Positions 7,992 to 16,701 of a stretch of 64,000 nucleotides of DNA are shown here, in pieces. The notes beneath the pieces were generated by a model that ran no database searches, was not told the origin of the DNA, and saw nothing but the letters and a program-made list of their open reading frames with translations. A program made the translations under genes and the position numbers. The first letter of the stretch is position 1; every line of letters starts with the position of its first letter. The DNA is from Saccharopolyspora thermophila (GTDB lineage Bacteria; Actinomycetota; Actinomycetes; Mycobacteriales; Pseudonocardiaceae): assembly GCF_014646075.1 (NCBI RefSeq), contig NZ_BMMT01000022.1, forward strand, positions 25,820 through 89,819. Direction: 5' to 3'.

Positions 7992-9107
7992 GTGAAGATC
8001 GCAGTTCCGCGCGAGATCAAGAACCACGAGTACCGGGTCGCGATCACTCCTGCGGGTGTGCACGAACTCGTCTCCCGCGGTCATGACGTCTTCGTCGAGA
8101 CCAACGCGGGCGCCGGCTCCTCGATCCCCGACGAGGACTATCTCTCGGCGGGCGCGAAGGTGCTGCCCACCGCCGAGGACGTCTGGGCCGAGGGCCAGCT
8201 GGTGCTCAAGGTCAAGGAACCCATCGCCGAGGAGTACCCGCGGCTGCGCCGTGACCAGGTGCTGTTCACCTACCTGCACCTGGCCGCCTCCGCCGAGCTG
8301 ACCCAGGCGATGCTCAGGTCCGGCATCACGGGCATCGCCTACGAGACGGTGCAGACCGCCAACGGAGCCCTCCCCCTGCTTGCGCCGATGAGCGAGGTCG
8401 CTGGCCGTCTCGCCCCGCAGGTCGGCGCGTATTCGCTGATGCGCCCGAGCGGTGGTCGGGGCGTGCTGCCTGGCGGTGTTCCGGGCGTGCACCCGGCGCG
8501 GGTCGTGGTGATCGGCGGCGGCGTCGCGGGCCTCAACGCCGCCCGCGTGGCCGTGGGCATGGGCGCTGACGTGGAGCTGCTGGACACCAACGTCGACAAG
8601 CTGCGCGAGATCGACCGGGTCTTCCACGGCCAGATCCGCACGGTGACGTCCAACCGGTACTCGGTGGAGCAGGCCGTGCGGGCCGCGGACCTGGTCATCG
8701 GCGCGGTGCTGATCCCGGGCGCCAAGGCCCCGAAGCTGGTGTCCAACCAGCTGGTGTCGGAGATGAAGCCGGGTAGCGTGCTGGTGGACATCGCGATCGA
8801 CCAGGGCGGCTGCTTCGCCGACTCGCGACCGACCACGCACGACGACCCGACCTACCAGGTGCACAACTCGGTGTTCTACTGCGTGGCGAACATGCCCGGC
8901 GCGGTGCCGAACACGTCGACGTACGCGCTGACCAACGTGACGCTGCCCTACGTGGTGCGCATCGCCGACCAGGGCTGGCAGCAGGCGTGCCGGACCGACG
9001 CGGCGCTCGCCGGTGGCCTCAACACCTACGACGGAAAGCTGGTCAACGCGCCGGTCGCCGAGGCCCACGGTCTCACCAGCACCCCCATCAGCGACGTCCT
9101 GTCCTGA
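7992..9107 (+). CDS. ald: Alanine dehydrogenase
   Basis: 371 residues from GTG 7992 (GAGAAAGGA upstream), the same length as the mycobacterial enzyme. It catalyses reversible NAD-dependent deamination of L-alanine to pyruvate and ammonia. Visible features are the N-terminal KIAVPREIKNHEYRVA, catalytic Lys in LKVKEP, catalytic His in YLHLAAS, the Rossmann motif VIGGGVAGLNAA and the C-terminal AYALTNVTLPYV. The PucR-family gene upstream is the likely regulator. A perfect 20-bp hairpin made of two dispersed-repeat copies follows 25 nt after the stop. Confidence 0.97.
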   Translation: MKIAVPREIKNHEYRVAITPAGVHELVSRGHDVFVETNAGAGSSIPDEDYLSAGAKVLPTAEDVWAEGQLVLKVKEPIAEEYPRLRRDQVLFTYLHLAASAELTQAMLRSGITGIAYETVQTANGALPLLAPMSEVAGRLAPQVGAYSLMRPSGGRGVLPGGVPGVHPARVVVIGGGVAGLNAARVAVGMGADVELLDTNVDKLREIDRVFHGQIRTVTSNRYSVEQAVRAADLVIGAVLIPGAKAPKLVSNQLVSEMKPGSVLVDIAIDQGGCFADSRPTTHDDPTYQVHNSVFYCVANMPGAVPNTSTYALTNVTLPYVVRIADQGWQQACRTDAALAGGLNTYDGKLVNAPVAEAHGLTSTPISDVLS

Positions 9108-9132
9108 TCGGCGACCGCACCGGCGCCGATTC

Positions 9133-9180
9133 AGCGAGGGAACTTTCCTGCCACCCGCGCGGCAGGAAAGTTCCCTCGCT
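9133..9180 (+). terminator. Perfect 20-bp hairpin built from two inverted dispersed-repeat copies
   Basis: The left arm 9133-9152 (AGCGAGGGAACTTTCCTGCC) and right arm 9161-9180 are exact reverse complements with an 8-nt loop. CGTTTTCC follows. It lies 25 nt after the ald stop, so it probably terminates ald. Each arm is a member of the dispersed repeat family described in the findings. Confidence 0.75.
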
Positions 9181-9211
9181 CGTTTTCCCGGGGACCTCCC
9201 GTGCCGCTGGG

Positions 9212-9279
9212 GTGGCAGGAAGGTTCCCTTCCGCACGTCGGGCCGGGCCTGCTCCGGTGGCAGCGGAGTTCCCTTGCTC
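9212..9279. repeat. Two further dispersed-repeat copies (reverse orientation)
   Basis: Copies at 9212-9230 (GTGGCAGGAAGGTTCCCTT) and 9257-9279 (GTGGCAGCGGAGTTCCCTTG plus CTC). Both are read as the reverse complement of the AGCAAGGGAACTTTCCTGCC core and lie downstream of the ald hairpin. Confidence 0.75.
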
Positions 9280-9280
9280 G

Positions 9281-9689
9281 GGTTGGGGGATAGGGCCACT
9301 GGACGCTGTGCAGGCACCCCTGGATGAGCGGTTCATCACTGGTCCGGGGGCGAAATCCGACGAGAAATCGGTTACGGAGAGTCGCCAATCGGCGTGACAT
9401 TACGGGGCGGCCCGCTCAACCAGCCTGGGGGTCACCGGGAGCAGGCCGCCACTGTCAGTGTAGGACACGACTGCCCGTTTGCCGACGCCGTGCGCCGCCC
9501 GCACACGGCCAATTTCGCGCCGAATCGATAACCACTCGATGGGGTGAGCACGGGGCGCGGGGCGTGCAGGCGGGCACGCCGACTGCCGATGTCACCCGTT
9601 GGAGTCGGCGCGGATGCTCCTGCCGTTCGCAGGCTCCACCCACGGCACCGACGCACCCCGAACGTTCGACAACGGTGGGAGACGACGTG
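9281..9689. other. Intergenic region without a recognisable gene
   Basis: About 410 nt between the last repeat copy and the next gene. No ORF has natural composition. It presumably holds the promoter of the gene at 9690, but I see no convincing -35/-10 pair. Confidence 0.5.
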
Positions 9690-10214
9690 ATGGCGACAGC
9701 GCTGCGCACGGCTGTTCTTGAGCGGCTCGACAGTTTGGACCGGGTGGTGGCCGAGGACCAGACCGAGGTGCTGCTGCCGGTGGCCCGCTCCGAGCTGTAC
9801 CGGCTCACCGAAGCGCTGCGCGCCCTGCTCGCCGCGCACCACCCGGGCGAGGACGGCCGTTGCCCGTCCTGCCAGGGCACGCTGCGCAGCAGGCCGTGGC
9901 CGTGCACGGTGTGGCGCACCGCCCACAAGCAGTTCATCAGCGACGCGGCAGCCCACCCGCTGCGCGCCCGCACCTCACGTTCGGCGGAACGGCGGCGTGG
10001 AGCCGCGCACACGGCCTCGGAGGTCGAGGTGGTGCCCACACCGATCGTGTCCTCGGGTGGGCGAGGTCCCGGCGACTGGGACACCAGCGAGTTCACCCGC
10101 CCCGACCTGACGACCGCACCGCCGCCCGTGCCGCCGATGGGCGGGTACCTGGAAACCGACCACACCAGGATCTACCGGGCGTCGGTGAGCGACCCGTCGA
10201 TCCACTGGCCGTAG
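9690..10214 (+). CDS. Hypothetical protein with a CPSC/WPC cysteine cluster
   Basis: 174 residues from ATG 9690 (GGGAG upstream; a GTG lies directly before it). Residues 1-50 form an amphipathic helical region ([15 protein letters not shown]). A Cys motif follows ([10 protein letters not shown] and RPWPCTVWR, about residues 54-75) that could bind one metal ion. The C-terminal half is Pro/Ser/Thr-rich and looks disordered. I do not recognise a named family. It is followed 113 nt later by the ABC transporter pair. Confidence 0.6.
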   Translation: MATALRTAVLERLDSLDRVVAEDQTEVLLPVARSELYRLTEALRALLAAHHPGEDGRCPSCQGTLRSRPWPCTVWRTAHKQFISDAAAHPLRARTSRSAERRRGAAHTASEVEVVPTPIVSSGGRGPGDWDTSEFTRPDLTTAPPPVPPMGGYLETDHTRIYRASVSDPSIHWP

Positions 10215-10327
10215 TCACCGCAGGTCACGCGGGCCGCACACGGCGAAACGACCACACCGCACCCCACGCCCGTTCCGGTCCGGCAGGATGAGCGCGGACG
10301 GGTGAACGGTGACGTGGGAGGGCGCGC

Positions 10328-11308
10328 GTGCACGACGGCAGCGGCCAGATCATGGTGCGGGGGCTCAGCAAGAGCTTCGGTCCGATCCACGCCGTGCAGG
10401 ACCTCAGCTTCACGGTGCGGCCTGGTGCGGTCACCGGGTTCATCGGCCCGAACGGTTCCGGCAAGACGACGACCCTCCGCATGATCCTCGGTTTGGTCGC
10501 GCCCACCGCGGGCACCGCGACGATCAACGGTCTGCCGTTCCACCGGCTGCCGAACCCGGCGCACGTGGTCGGGGCGGTGCTGGACGCGCAGAGCTTCCAC
10601 CCCGGCCGCACCGCGCGCAACCACCTGCGCTGCTACGCCGCTGCCATGGGCGTGCCGGACGCGCAGGTCGACCGGGCCCTGGAGCTGGTCGGCCTGGCCA
10701 GCGCGGGCAAACACAAGACGGGCGTGTTCTCACTGGGCATGCGGCAGCGCCTGGCGCTGGCCACGGCGCTGCTCGGCGACCCGCAGGTGCTGGTGCTGGA
10801 CGAGCCCGCCAACGGACTGGACCCGGAGGGCATCGCCTGGCTGCGCAACTTCCTGAGAACCTTCGCCGCGAGCGGTCGCACGGTGCTGATGTCCAGCCAC
10901 TTCCTCCGGGAAATCGAGCACACCGTCGACCAGCTGGTGATCATCAGCCGGGGCAGGTGCGTCTACGACGGGCATCTCGACGAGCTCCGCGCGGCGCAGC
11001 GCTCCCGCGCCCTGGTGCAGGCCGCCGAGCCCGGCAGGCTGGCCGACACACTGCAGCACGCCGGGTTCGGCATCGAGTACCTCCCCGACGGCAGGCTCGC
11101 CGTCAATGGCGCTGATTCGCGGACGGTGGCGGACCTCGCGCTGGAAGCCGGGGTCGCACTGTACGGGATGCAGGACGAGCGGATCGGGCTTGAGGAGTTG
11201 TTCTTCCAACTCACCAGCGGCCAGTACACCGGGGCTCGGCCGCCGGCGGACGCGCAGCAGTGGGCCCCGCCGGGCGGCGCGGGTCGTGGTTTCGGGGGGA
11301 ATGCCTGA
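10328..11308 (+). CDS. ABC transporter ATP-binding protein (exporter type)
   Basis: 326 residues from GTG 10328 (GGGAGGG 5 nt upstream). The nucleotide-binding domain has Walker A GPNGSGKTT, signature FSLGMRQRL (LSxGQ variant), Walker B VLVLDEPANGLDP and an H-loop MSSH. The arrangement matches DrrA/BcrA/NatA-type ATPases. The last roughly 90 residues form the usual C-terminal extension. Its TGA overlaps the ATG of the permease gene by one base, so the two form one complex. Substrate is unknown; efflux of a peptide, antibiotic or lipid is typical of the class. Confidence 0.88.
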   Translation: MHDGSGQIMVRGLSKSFGPIHAVQDLSFTVRPGAVTGFIGPNGSGKTTTLRMILGLVAPTAGTATINGLPFHRLPNPAHVVGAVLDAQSFHPGRTARNHLRCYAAAMGVPDAQVDRALELVGLASAGKHKTGVFSLGMRQRLALATALLGDPQVLVLDEPANGLDPEGIAWLRNFLRTFAASGRTVLMSSHFLREIEHTVDQLVIISRGRCVYDGHLDELRAAQRSRALVQAAEPGRLADTLQHAGFGIEYLPDGRLAVNGADSRTVADLALEAGVALYGMQDERIGLEELFFQLTSGQYTGARPPADAQQWAPPGGAGRGFGGNA

Positions 11309-12162
11309 TGCTTGGGCTGATCAGGGCCGAGTTCCGCAAGATCTTCACCACCAACCTGTGGTGGGCACTGCTCATCCCGGTGGCGTTGCTCGGTTTCGGG
11401 GCGGGCTGGTTGGGTACCGCCGTGGTGGCGATCATCGACATGGTCGAACAGTTCAACCGGTCGGTCCCGCTCGGTCTGCTGTCGGTGTCGATGTCGACGA
11501 ACTTCAGCACCATCTTCGCGGCCCTGTTCGGGGCCATGGCGTACGCGGGCGAGCACCGCAACAAGAGCATCACGACCACCTACCTGACCGGCAACCCGCG
11601 CGGGGCTGTGCTGTGCGCGAAGCTCGTCGCCTACGGGGCTGTCGGGTTCGTGTACGGGTTGACCAACGTGCTCAGCGCGAGCCTGGGCGGGCTGCTCGGG
11701 GCCGGTCAGGACTTCAGGAACTTCGGCGACCCGGTCGACTGGATCAGCGTCGGCGCCGCGGGCGTGCTGGCGATGGTCCTGTGGACGCTGCTGGGCGTCG
11801 GCTTCGGGGCGCTGGTCGCCAACGCGGTGCTCGCGATCATCGTGCCGCTGGTCTACAAGTTCGTGGTCGAGTTCATCCTGTCACTGGGGCTGATGGACTC
11901 CCATGCGGCCGGGATCGGCCCCTATCTGCCGGGCGCGGCGGGCAACGGGATCGTGTCGAATCTGGCGGTGCCGCTGTTCGTGGCGGCGGTGGCGGGCCCG
12001 GACGAGCCGAACATCCCGCGCGCCGCGTTCGAGTTCCTGCACCTGTTCTTCGGCGGCGACTACGGCCACCCGTGGTGGGCGAGCCTGCTGACGTTCGCCG
12101 TCTACACCGCCCTGTTCATCACCGGTGGATGGCTGATCAGTCGCCGCCGCGACATCGCCTGA
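11308..12162 (+). CDS. ABC transporter permease
   Basis: 284 residues from ATG 11308 (overlap TGATG with the ATPase gene). The N-terminal LIRAEFRKIFTTNLWWALL is the amphipathic entry helix typical of ABC-2 permeases (BcrB/NatB type). Six membrane segments follow (about 20-42, 60-80, 105-128, 145-172, 178-200, 260-280), and the protein ends in an RRRD anchor. It pairs with the upstream ATPase. A dispersed repeat starts 9 nt after the stop. Confidence 0.85.
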   Translation: MLGLIRAEFRKIFTTNLWWALLIPVALLGFGAGWLGTAVVAIIDMVEQFNRSVPLGLLSVSMSTNFSTIFAALFGAMAYAGEHRNKSITTTYLTGNPRGAVLCAKLVAYGAVGFVYGLTNVLSASLGGLLGAGQDFRNFGDPVDWISVGAAGVLAMVLWTLLGVGFGALVANAVLAIIVPLVYKFVVEFILSLGLMDSHAAGIGPYLPGAAGNGIVSNLAVPLFVAAVAGPDEPNIPRAAFEFLHLFFGGDYGHPWWASLLTFAVYTALFITGGWLISRRRDIA

Positions 12163-12170
12163 CGCCTCCT

Positions 12171-12288
12171 GGAGCAAGGGAACTTTTCTGCAATCCATCC
12201 CGCCGACACCCACCCCGCCAACCAGCGGGTTCGGGGGCAGGCTCACGGCCTTCGCGACCGCCTGGTGACAGGAAAGTTCCCTTGCTCC
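12171..12288. repeat. Inverted pair of dispersed-repeat copies
   Basis: The forward copy at 12171-12192 begins 9 nt after the permease stop. A reverse copy at 12264-12288 faces it, with about 70 nt between. The arms GGAGCAAGGGAACTTTTCTG and CAGGAAAGTTCCCTTGCTCC pair with one mismatch over 20 bp, so the intergenic RNA could fold back. The next gene starts at 12370. Confidence 0.75.
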
Positions 12289-12369
12289 ACCTCCGCGGAC
12301 CGGGTTGGTGAGGTCACATCGGTGGATGACGCGGGCTGCGCGGTCGGTGGCGCGGAATAACCTGGCGGG

Positions 12370-15300
12370 GTGAGCGACTCCGGTAGTCCCCCGTCGACGG
12401 GCGGCTGGATCCGCCGCCTCTTCGCCGCCTGCCGACGCCACCCGGTGGCCCTGTGCCTGGCGATGGGCGCCTCGGTCACCGCAGTGGGGTTGGAGGCGCT
12501 GGTCCCGCTGCTGACCAAGCTTGCGGTTGACGACGCGGTCGCGAACAGCACCGACCGGTTGTGGTGGATCGTGCTCGCCCTGGTGGGGTTGGGCCTGTTC
12601 CGCTTCGGCTCGGCGTTCGTGCGCCGCTACAGCGCGGGGCGACTGGCGCTGGACGTGCAGCACGACCTGCGCCGGGCGGTGTTCGCGGCGATGCAGCGGC
12701 TCGACGGCGGCAAGCAGGACGCCCTACGCACCGGGCAGGTGGTGTCCCGGTCGATCAGCGATCTGCAGCTGGTGCACTCGCTGCTGGCGATGCTGCCCCT
12801 GGCGGCCGGGACGGCGGTGCTGGCGCTGTTCGCACTGGCCGCGATGCTGTGGCTGTCGCCGCTGCTGACGGTGGTGGCGCTGGTGGTCGCGCCGTTGATC
12901 GCCGTGGTGTCGGCGCGCAGCAAGAAGAGCCTGTTCCCGGCGACCTGGTCGGCCCAGCAGCGGGCCGCCGACATCGCGCAGCAGGTCGAGGAGACGGTGA
13001 CCGGGGTCCGCGTGGTGAAGGGCTTCGGCCAGGAGGAGCGGGAGGTCGGGCGCCTGGAGGCTCGGGCGCGGCGACTGTTCGCCGAGCGGCTGCGCGCGGC
13101 GCGGATGACGTCGCTGCCGGCGGCGAGCCTGGCCGCGCTACCTTCCGCCGGGCAGGTCGGGGTGTTGGGCCTCGGCGGGTGGATGGTGCTGCAGGGGCAG
13201 GTCAGCCTGGGCACGTTCGTCGCGTTCGCCGGTTACGTGGCGATGCTGTCCGGCCCGGCCCGGATGCTGTCGAGCGTGATGATCCAGGCGCAGCTCGCGC
13301 GCGCCGGGGTGGAGCGCATCCACGAGTTGATCGACTCGCAGCCGGAGGTGCAGGACAAGCCGGACGCCGCGGTGCTGCCGGCGGGTCCCCTGCAGGTGCG
13401 GTTGACCGACGTGAGCTTCGGCTACACCCGCGACCAGCCGGTGCTCAACAACGCCTCACTGCACGTCCGCCCGGGCGAGACGGTGGCGCTGGTGGGCCCG
13501 GCCGGGTCGGGCAAGTCGACGGTGTCGCTGCTGCTGCCCCGGTTCTACGACGTGCATTCGGGGAGCATCACGATCGGCCCGGAGGGGGACGGTTCCCCGG
13601 GACACGACATTCGCGACCTGCGGTTGGATTCGCTGCGGTCCGCGGTGGGGGTCGTGTTCGAGGAGGCGTTCCTGTTCTCCGACACCATCCGCGGCAACAT
13701 CGCCTACGGCCGTCCGGACGCCACCGAAGCGGAGATCGTCGCCGCGGCGAAGGCGGCCGAGGCGCACGATTTCATCACCGCGCTCGCCGACGGCTACGAC
13801 ACGGTGGTCGGTGAGCGCGGCCTGACGTTGTCCGGTGGTCAGCGGCAGCGGGTGGCCCTGGCGCGGGCGCTGCTGTCCAACCCGCGGATCCTGGTGCTCG
13901 ACGACGCCACGTCGGCCGTGGACCCGGCCACCGAAGCCGCCATCCACGACACGCTGCGCTCAGTGACGGCGCAGCGCACGACGTTGTTGATCGCGCACCG
14001 CAGGTCGACGCTGGCGCTGGCGGACCGGATCGCCGTGCTCGACGAGGGCCGGGTGGTGGACGTCGGCACCGAGCAGGAGCTCACGCAGCGGTGCGAGCTG
14101 TTCCGGTCGCTGCTGGCCGGGCCGGGTGAGTCGATCGACGACCGCTGCGATGGCCGCGACTCGGCGGACGGGGCGGGGACCACGCCGGAGCTGTGGCCGC
14201 CGGTCGAGAAGGACGAGTTCGCGTTCGCGAGCAGCGCGCCGACCCCGGCCGGGCCGCGCGCCATGGGCGGCATGGGTGGCATGGTGATGCCGCCGACCCC
14301 GGAGCTGGTCGAGGGCATCCGCACGCTCCCGCCCGCAACCGACCAACCGGTGCTGCGCGACGAGGACCCCACCGCCCCTGATCCGCGGTTCCGGCTGGCC
14401 CGGTTGCTGCGGCCCATCCGCTGGGGCCTGCTGCTGACGGTGCTGCTGGTCGCCGGGGACGCGTTGACCTCGGTGCTGCTGCCGTCGCTGGTGCGGCACG
14501 GCATCGACGGCGGCGTGAGCGCTGGTGATGTCGACGTGCTGTGGGTGGCCACGGGGGTGGGGGCGCTCGTCGTGGCGGCCGGGTGGCTGGTGGTCAAGCT
14601 GCAGACGGTGGTCACCGCGCGCACCGGCGAGACGCTGCTCTATTTGCTGCGGCTGCGCAGCTTCGCGCACCTGCAGCGGCTCGGCCTGGACTACTACGAG
14701 CGGGAGCTTGCGGGGCGGATCATGACCCGGATGACCACCGACGTCGACGCGCTGTCGACGTTCCTGCAAACCGGGTTGGCGACGTTCGTGGTCAGCGCGT
14801 TGACCCTGGTGGGGATCAGCGGGGCGTTGCTGGTCACCGACGTGTCGCTGGCACTGGTGGCCTTGGCGGTCCTGCCGGTGCTGGTGGTGGCGACCGTGCT
14901 GTTCCGGAGGGTTTCGTCGACTGCGTACGCGGAGGCACGGGAGCGGGTGAGCACGGTCAACGCCGACCTGCAGGAGAACGTCTCCGGGATGCGGGTGGCG
15001 CAGGCGCACCGCCGCGAGGGGCACGCGGCGAAGGCGTTCGCCCAGCGCAGTGACGCCTACCGGCGTTCGCGGCTGCGGGCACAGCGCTACATCGCCACCT
15101 ACTTCCCGTTCGTCGCGCTGCTGTCCGAGATCGCGCAGGCCGCGGTGTTGGGCGTGGGCGCGGCGCGGGTCGCCTCCGGTGATCTCACTGCGGGGGTGCT
15201 GGTGGCGTTCCTGCTCTACCTCGGCCTGTTCTTCTCACCGGTGCAGCAGTTGTCCGGTGTGTTCGACGGGTACCAGCAGGCGAAGGTGGGGCTGCGGCGG

Positions 15301-16140
15301 ATCGCAGACCTGCTGCGCACGCCCACCTCGGTTCCCGAAGCCGCTGAGCCGGTGCCCGTGCCGCCGCGGTTCGACGGCGAGGTGGAGCTGCGCGGGGTCT
15401 CGTTCCGGTATCCGGGCACCGACCAGTTCGCCCTGCGCGACATCGAACTGCGGGTGCCGCCGGGCGAGACGGTGGCGCTGGTGGGCGCCACCGGTGCCGG
15501 TAAGTCGACGCTGATCAAGCTCATCGCCCGGTTCTACGACGCCACCGAGGGCTCCGTGCTGGTCGACGGGGTCGACATCCGGCGTTACGACCTGGCCGCG
15601 TTCCACCAGCGGCTGGCCGTCGTCCCGCAGGAGGGGCACCTGTTCACCGGGGACATCGCCACCAACATCGCCTACGCGCGGCCCGACGCGACCCCGGCCG
15701 AGATCGAGGCGGCGGCGCGGGCCGTCGGGGCGCTGCCGGGGATCGCGATGCTGCCGCACGGGTTCCGGCAGCAGGTCGGTGAGCGGGGGCGGGGGTTGTC
15801 CGCGGGGCAGCGTCAGCTCGTCGCGCTGGCCCGCGCGCAGCTGGTCGACCCGGACATCCTGCTGCTGGACGAGGCGACCGCGGCCCTGGATCCGGCGACG
15901 GAGTCGATGGTGATCGCGGCCAGCGACCGGCTCGCCGCCAGGCGCACGACTTTCGTCGTCGCGCACCGGCTGGCGACCGCGGCGCGCGCCGACCGGATCG
16001 TGGTGGTCGACGGCGGCCGGATCGTCGAGCAGGGCACACACGACGACCTGCTCGACGCCGGTGGCCACTACGCGCGCCTGTGGCGGGCGGCGTCGGCGGA
16101 TGCCGAACCCGACGAACTCGACGCCACCAACATCGCCTGA
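12370..16140 (+). CDS. Fused ABC exporter (TMD-NBD-TMD-NBD), multidrug type
   Basis: 1256 residues from GTG 12370. Two complete half-exporters are fused: TMD1 (about 25-310), NBD1 with Walker A GPAGSGKST (about 375), signature LSGGQRQRV (about 487) and Walker B LVLDDATSAVD; then a Pro/Gly/Met-rich linker (MGGMGGMVMPP), TMD2 (about 680-970), NBD2 with Walker A GATGAGKST (about 1038), signature LSAGQRQLV and Walker B LLLDEATAALD. NBD1 has Asp where the catalytic Glu should be, so site asymmetry is likely, as in heterodimeric exporters. Mycobacterial Rv0194 has the same fused layout. TAACCT at 12358-12363 lies 6 nt before the start, suggesting a leaderless mRNA. Confidence 0.92.
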   Translation: MSDSGSPPSTGGWIRRLFAACRRHPVALCLAMGASVTAVGLEALVPLLTKLAVDDAVANSTDRLWWIVLALVGLGLFRFGSAFVRRYSAGRLALDVQHDLRRAVFAAMQRLDGGKQDALRTGQVVSRSISDLQLVHSLLAMLPLAAGTAVLALFALAAMLWLSPLLTVVALVVAPLIAVVSARSKKSLFPATWSAQQRAADIAQQVEETVTGVRVVKGFGQEEREVGRLEARARRLFAERLRAARMTSLPAASLAALPSAGQVGVLGLGGWMVLQGQVSLGTFVAFAGYVAMLSGPARMLSSVMIQAQLARAGVERIHELIDSQPEVQDKPDAAVLPAGPLQVRLTDVSFGYTRDQPVLNNASLHVRPGETVALVGPAGSGKSTVSLLLPRFYDVHSGSITIGPEGDGSPGHDIRDLRLDSLRSAVGVVFEEAFLFSDTIRGNIAYGRPDATEAEIVAAAKAAEAHDFITALADGYDTVVGERGLTLSGGQRQRVALARALLSNPRILVLDDATSAVDPATEAAIHDTLRSVTAQRTTLLIAHRRSTLALADRIAVLDEGRVVDVGTEQELTQRCELFRSLLAGPGESIDDRCDGRDSADGAGTTPELWPPVEKDEFAFASSAPTPAGPRAMGGMGGMVMPPTPELVEGIRTLPPATDQPVLRDEDPTAPDPRFRLARLLRPIRWGLLLTVLLVAGDALTSVLLPSLVRHGIDGGVSAGDVDVLWVATGVGALVVAAGWLVVKLQTVVTARTGETLLYLLRLRSFAHLQRLGLDYYERELAGRIMTRMTTDVDALSTFLQTGLATFVVSALTLVGISGALLVTDVSLALVALAVLPVLVVATVLFRRVSSTAYAEARERVSTVNADLQENVSGMRVAQAHRREGHAAKAFAQRSDAYRRSRLRAQRYIATYFPFVALLSEIAQAAVLGVGAARVASGDLTAGVLVAFLLYLGLFFSPVQQLSGVFDGYQQAKVGLRRIADLLRTPTSVPEAAEPVPVPPRFDGEVELRGVSFRYPGTDQFALRDIELRVPPGETVALVGATGAGKSTLIKLIARFYDATEGSVLVDGVDIRRYDLAAFHQRLAVVPQEGHLFTGDIATNIAYARPDATPAEIEAAARAVGALPGIAMLPHGFRQQVGERGRGLSAGQRQLVALARAQLVDPDILLLDEATAALDPATESMVIAASDRLAARRTTFVVAHRLATAARADRIVVVDGGRIVEQGTHDDLLDAGGHYARLWRAASADAEPDELDATNIA

Positions 16141-16142
16141 CC

Positions 16143-16266
16143 GAAGCAAGGGAACTTTCCTGCCACCCGGCTTCCCGTGCGGCGGGTGCCGTGACGTGCG
16201 CAAGGGAACCTTCCTGCCACTTCCGCCCGGGCGTCGCGGGTTGGAGCAGGGGAACCTTTCTGTCAT
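16143..16266. repeat. Three dispersed-repeat copies in direct orientation
   Basis: Copies at 16143-16166, 16200-16220 and 16243-16266, all with the core reading GGGAACTTTCC-like on the plus strand. The first begins 3 nt after the exporter stop. Start-to-start spacing is 57 and 43 nt. Copy 1 is the closest to consensus; copies 2 and 3 carry CC in place of CT in the core. Confidence 0.75.
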
Positions 16267-16701
16267 CCCGGGGCTGCTGCGGGCGGCGCGCGGCGTGCCA
16301 GGGATCCTCCTGGCACCGACCGCCACGGCCGGTTGGTGTTGGTCCCGCCGGGCTGGGGTGGGCGTGGCTGGTGCGGTGCGAGGTGTCGATGCGCTCGAAG
16401 GGATCGGGCGGTCCGGGACACAGTGTGTCCGTGAAACGTCATACTGGTCGTGGACGACAACCCAGATGGAGTAGTACCAGCAGCGCTGAACCGAGTGGGA
16501 CATGCTACGGCGGTCGTCGATCGTTCTTGTGAGCCGAACAGGGTCTCTCACCCCTCATCAGGGCTTTCCTGATCGATCTTGTGACGGAGCTCTTCCGCCC
16601 GAATGGCCGTACTGTGTGTCAACCTCGCGAATCGGACCGCTAGCCTGGTATCCGAGTGTGTCTGTAAACCACGAGCATATGGATCGAGGCGAACGCCAGC
16701 C
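16267..16701 (+). promoter_or_regulatory. Long upstream region of kgd with a perfect 15-bp palindrome
   Basis: There is no gene here. A perfect dyad GGACACA-G-TGTGTCC lies at 16416-16430, followed by CATACT, a possible -10. The motif AGTGTGTC plus GT..AAA recurs at about 16422 and about 16653, nearer the kgd start. These could be operator sites for a regulator of the gene, but no promoter is certain. Confidence 0.35.
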
